A stretch of 7,085 nt of DNA, taken from the NCBI GenBank assembly GCA_021797025.1, contig JAKAAK010000170.1, positions 1-7,085 of the forward strand. Reading direction: 5' to 3'. Below the pieces are notes generated by a model, which had not been told where the DNA came from, did no database searches, and saw only the letters and a program-made list of their open reading frames with translations. Position 1 is the first letter of the stretch; every line of letters starts with the position of its first letter. Shown piece by piece: positions 6,382 through 7,085 of this stretch. The DNA is from Thermoplasmata archaeon (GTDB taxonomy: Archaea; Thermoplasmatota; Thermoplasmata; Thermoplasmatales; Thermoplasmataceae). A program made the position numbers and the translations under genes.

Positions 6382-7085
6382 ACTTTAAATTTTGAAACTA
6401 TCTTGAATAACAATTCCGGGACGTAATCTTTAATCCTTGAATTCATTAATTTTATTGCAATTACCGTGAGAAACATTGGAATAATAGAAACTGTATAATT
6501 GAATTTTGTTCCCAGATCATGACTCCACTTTACCGGTATTTCTTTTATATTATATCCCATACGCTTTATATGATATAAGATAGCAACATCAAATGTCCAG
6601 TTAGTCACTTCTATTTGCGGGATTATCTTTTTAATAATATCAAATTTAAAAAATTTCGCACCGCATTGTGTATCTTTAACTTTTAAATTGAGAACAAGGT
6701 TAACGAATAAATTAAATCCTCTGCTTGCAAATCTCTTAAAGAACGGCTCCTTATTTATCCATTTACTTCCATTAACATATCTCGATGATATTACACATGA
6801 ATTATCCTGTATTTGTTGCAGTAATTTTTTAAAATCTTCTGGAGCCAGGCTTCCGTCTGCATCGACAAACCCTACATATCTGTATTGTGCCATTAATAAA
6901 CCCTTCTTTACTGCACCACCTTTACCCAATCTTACACTTGACTTAAAATAATCTAGGTTTTTATAGTTCCTTATCACATCTTCAGTTCCATCATTTCCGT
7001 CTATAACAACTATTATTTCATATGGTAGATTAAATGACTCTATAACAGGTATATAGTTATCAAGGGATTTTTTTATTCTATTTCT
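6375..7085 (-). CDS. GT2 glycosyltransferase, dolichyl-phosphate sugar synthase type, 5' end outside window
   Basis: The frame is open to the right edge, so 236 residues are visible and the true start lies beyond 7085; the GTG at 6977 is internal. Early residues YEIIVVIDGNDGT (22-34) are the GT2 nucleotide-binding loop, one residue shorter than the common VDDGSTDGT. RLGKGGAVKKGL (52-63), FVDADGSLAPEDF (73-85, with the D-x-D metal site at D75/D77), SSRYVNGS, DTQCGAKFFK (138-147), WTFDVAIL and EIPVKWSHDLGTKFNY (182-197) follow in the order seen in Alg5/AglJ-type enzymes, which make polyprenyl-phosphate-linked sugars from a UDP- or GDP-sugar at the membrane. The C-terminus has one hydrophobic stretch (about 198-213), probably membrane-associated, and no GtrA-like multi-span domain. 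The missing N-terminus should be only about 10-20 residues, judged from family layout. The exact sugar is unknown. Confidence 0.9.
   Translation of the reverse strand, partial: RNRIKKSLDNYIPVIESFNLPYEIIVVIDGNDGTEDVIRNYKNLDYFKSSVRLGKGGAVKKGLLMAQYRYVGFVDADGSLAPEDFKKLLQQIQDNSCVISSRYVNGSKWINKEPFFKRFASRGFNLFVNLVLNLKVKDTQCGAKFFKFDIIKKIIPQIEVTNWTFDVAILYHIKRMGYNIKEIPVKWSHDLGTKFNYTVSIIPMFLTVIAIKLMNSRIKDYVPELLFKIVSKFKVY

Noticed and set aside
6688..6951. 87-codon plus-strand frame
   Set aside because: Antisense to the D-x-D region of the GT2 gene.

Overview
The window looks like an accessory, glycan-biosynthesis stretch of an archaeal genome. The DNA is visibly AT-rich, and arginine and isoleucine codons lean to AGA/AGG and ATA. 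The one clear promoter (before 5951) is an archaeal TATA box about 25 nt ahead of an ATG, as in leaderless mRNAs. The protein families also fit archaea: a stand-alone CysD-like ATP-PPase, a cytosolic alkaline-phosphatase/sulfatase-fold enzyme with a threonine nucleophile, and a dolichyl-phosphate sugar synthase-type GT2. A Thermoplasmatales-like acidophile is my best guess; this is inference from style and not from a marker gene.

Layout, left to right. 1-767 (minus) is a nearly full-length DDE transposase broken by an in-frame amber stop and a 1-nt frameshift, running off the left edge. 1054-2069 (plus) is a full-length GT4 glycosyltransferase broken by an in-frame TGA and a one-base loss in an A-run. 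4359-2171 (minus) is an intact two-gene unit: a CysD/PAPS-reductase-family protein whose stop overlaps the start of a sulfatase-fold enzyme (TAATG). A 500-bp gap follows, holding a helix-turn-helix transposase remnant (4858-4682). 5951-4878 (minus) is an intact GT4 glycosyltransferase with its own promoter. 5987-6381 (plus) is the C-terminal third or so of an NDP-sugar epimerase, with a frameshift. 7085-6375 (minus) is the 3' part of a GT2 glycosyltransferase that overlaps the epimerase remnant tail-to-tail by 7 nt.

How they fit: the GT2 would charge a polyprenyl-phosphate carrier with a sugar, the GT4 would extend a lipid-linked or surface glycan, and the CysD-like/sulfatase-fold pair would activate and handle sulfate (or phosphate) groups, perhaps for a sulfated or sulfonated surface glycan. 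Four broken genes (two transposase-related, one GT4, one epimerase) sit among four apparently intact reading frames, which is the picture of a glycan island turning over by insertion and decay.

The most interesting element is the translationally coupled CysD-like + threonine-nucleophile sulfatase-fold pair. No tRNA, rRNA, CRISPR array or origin was seen.
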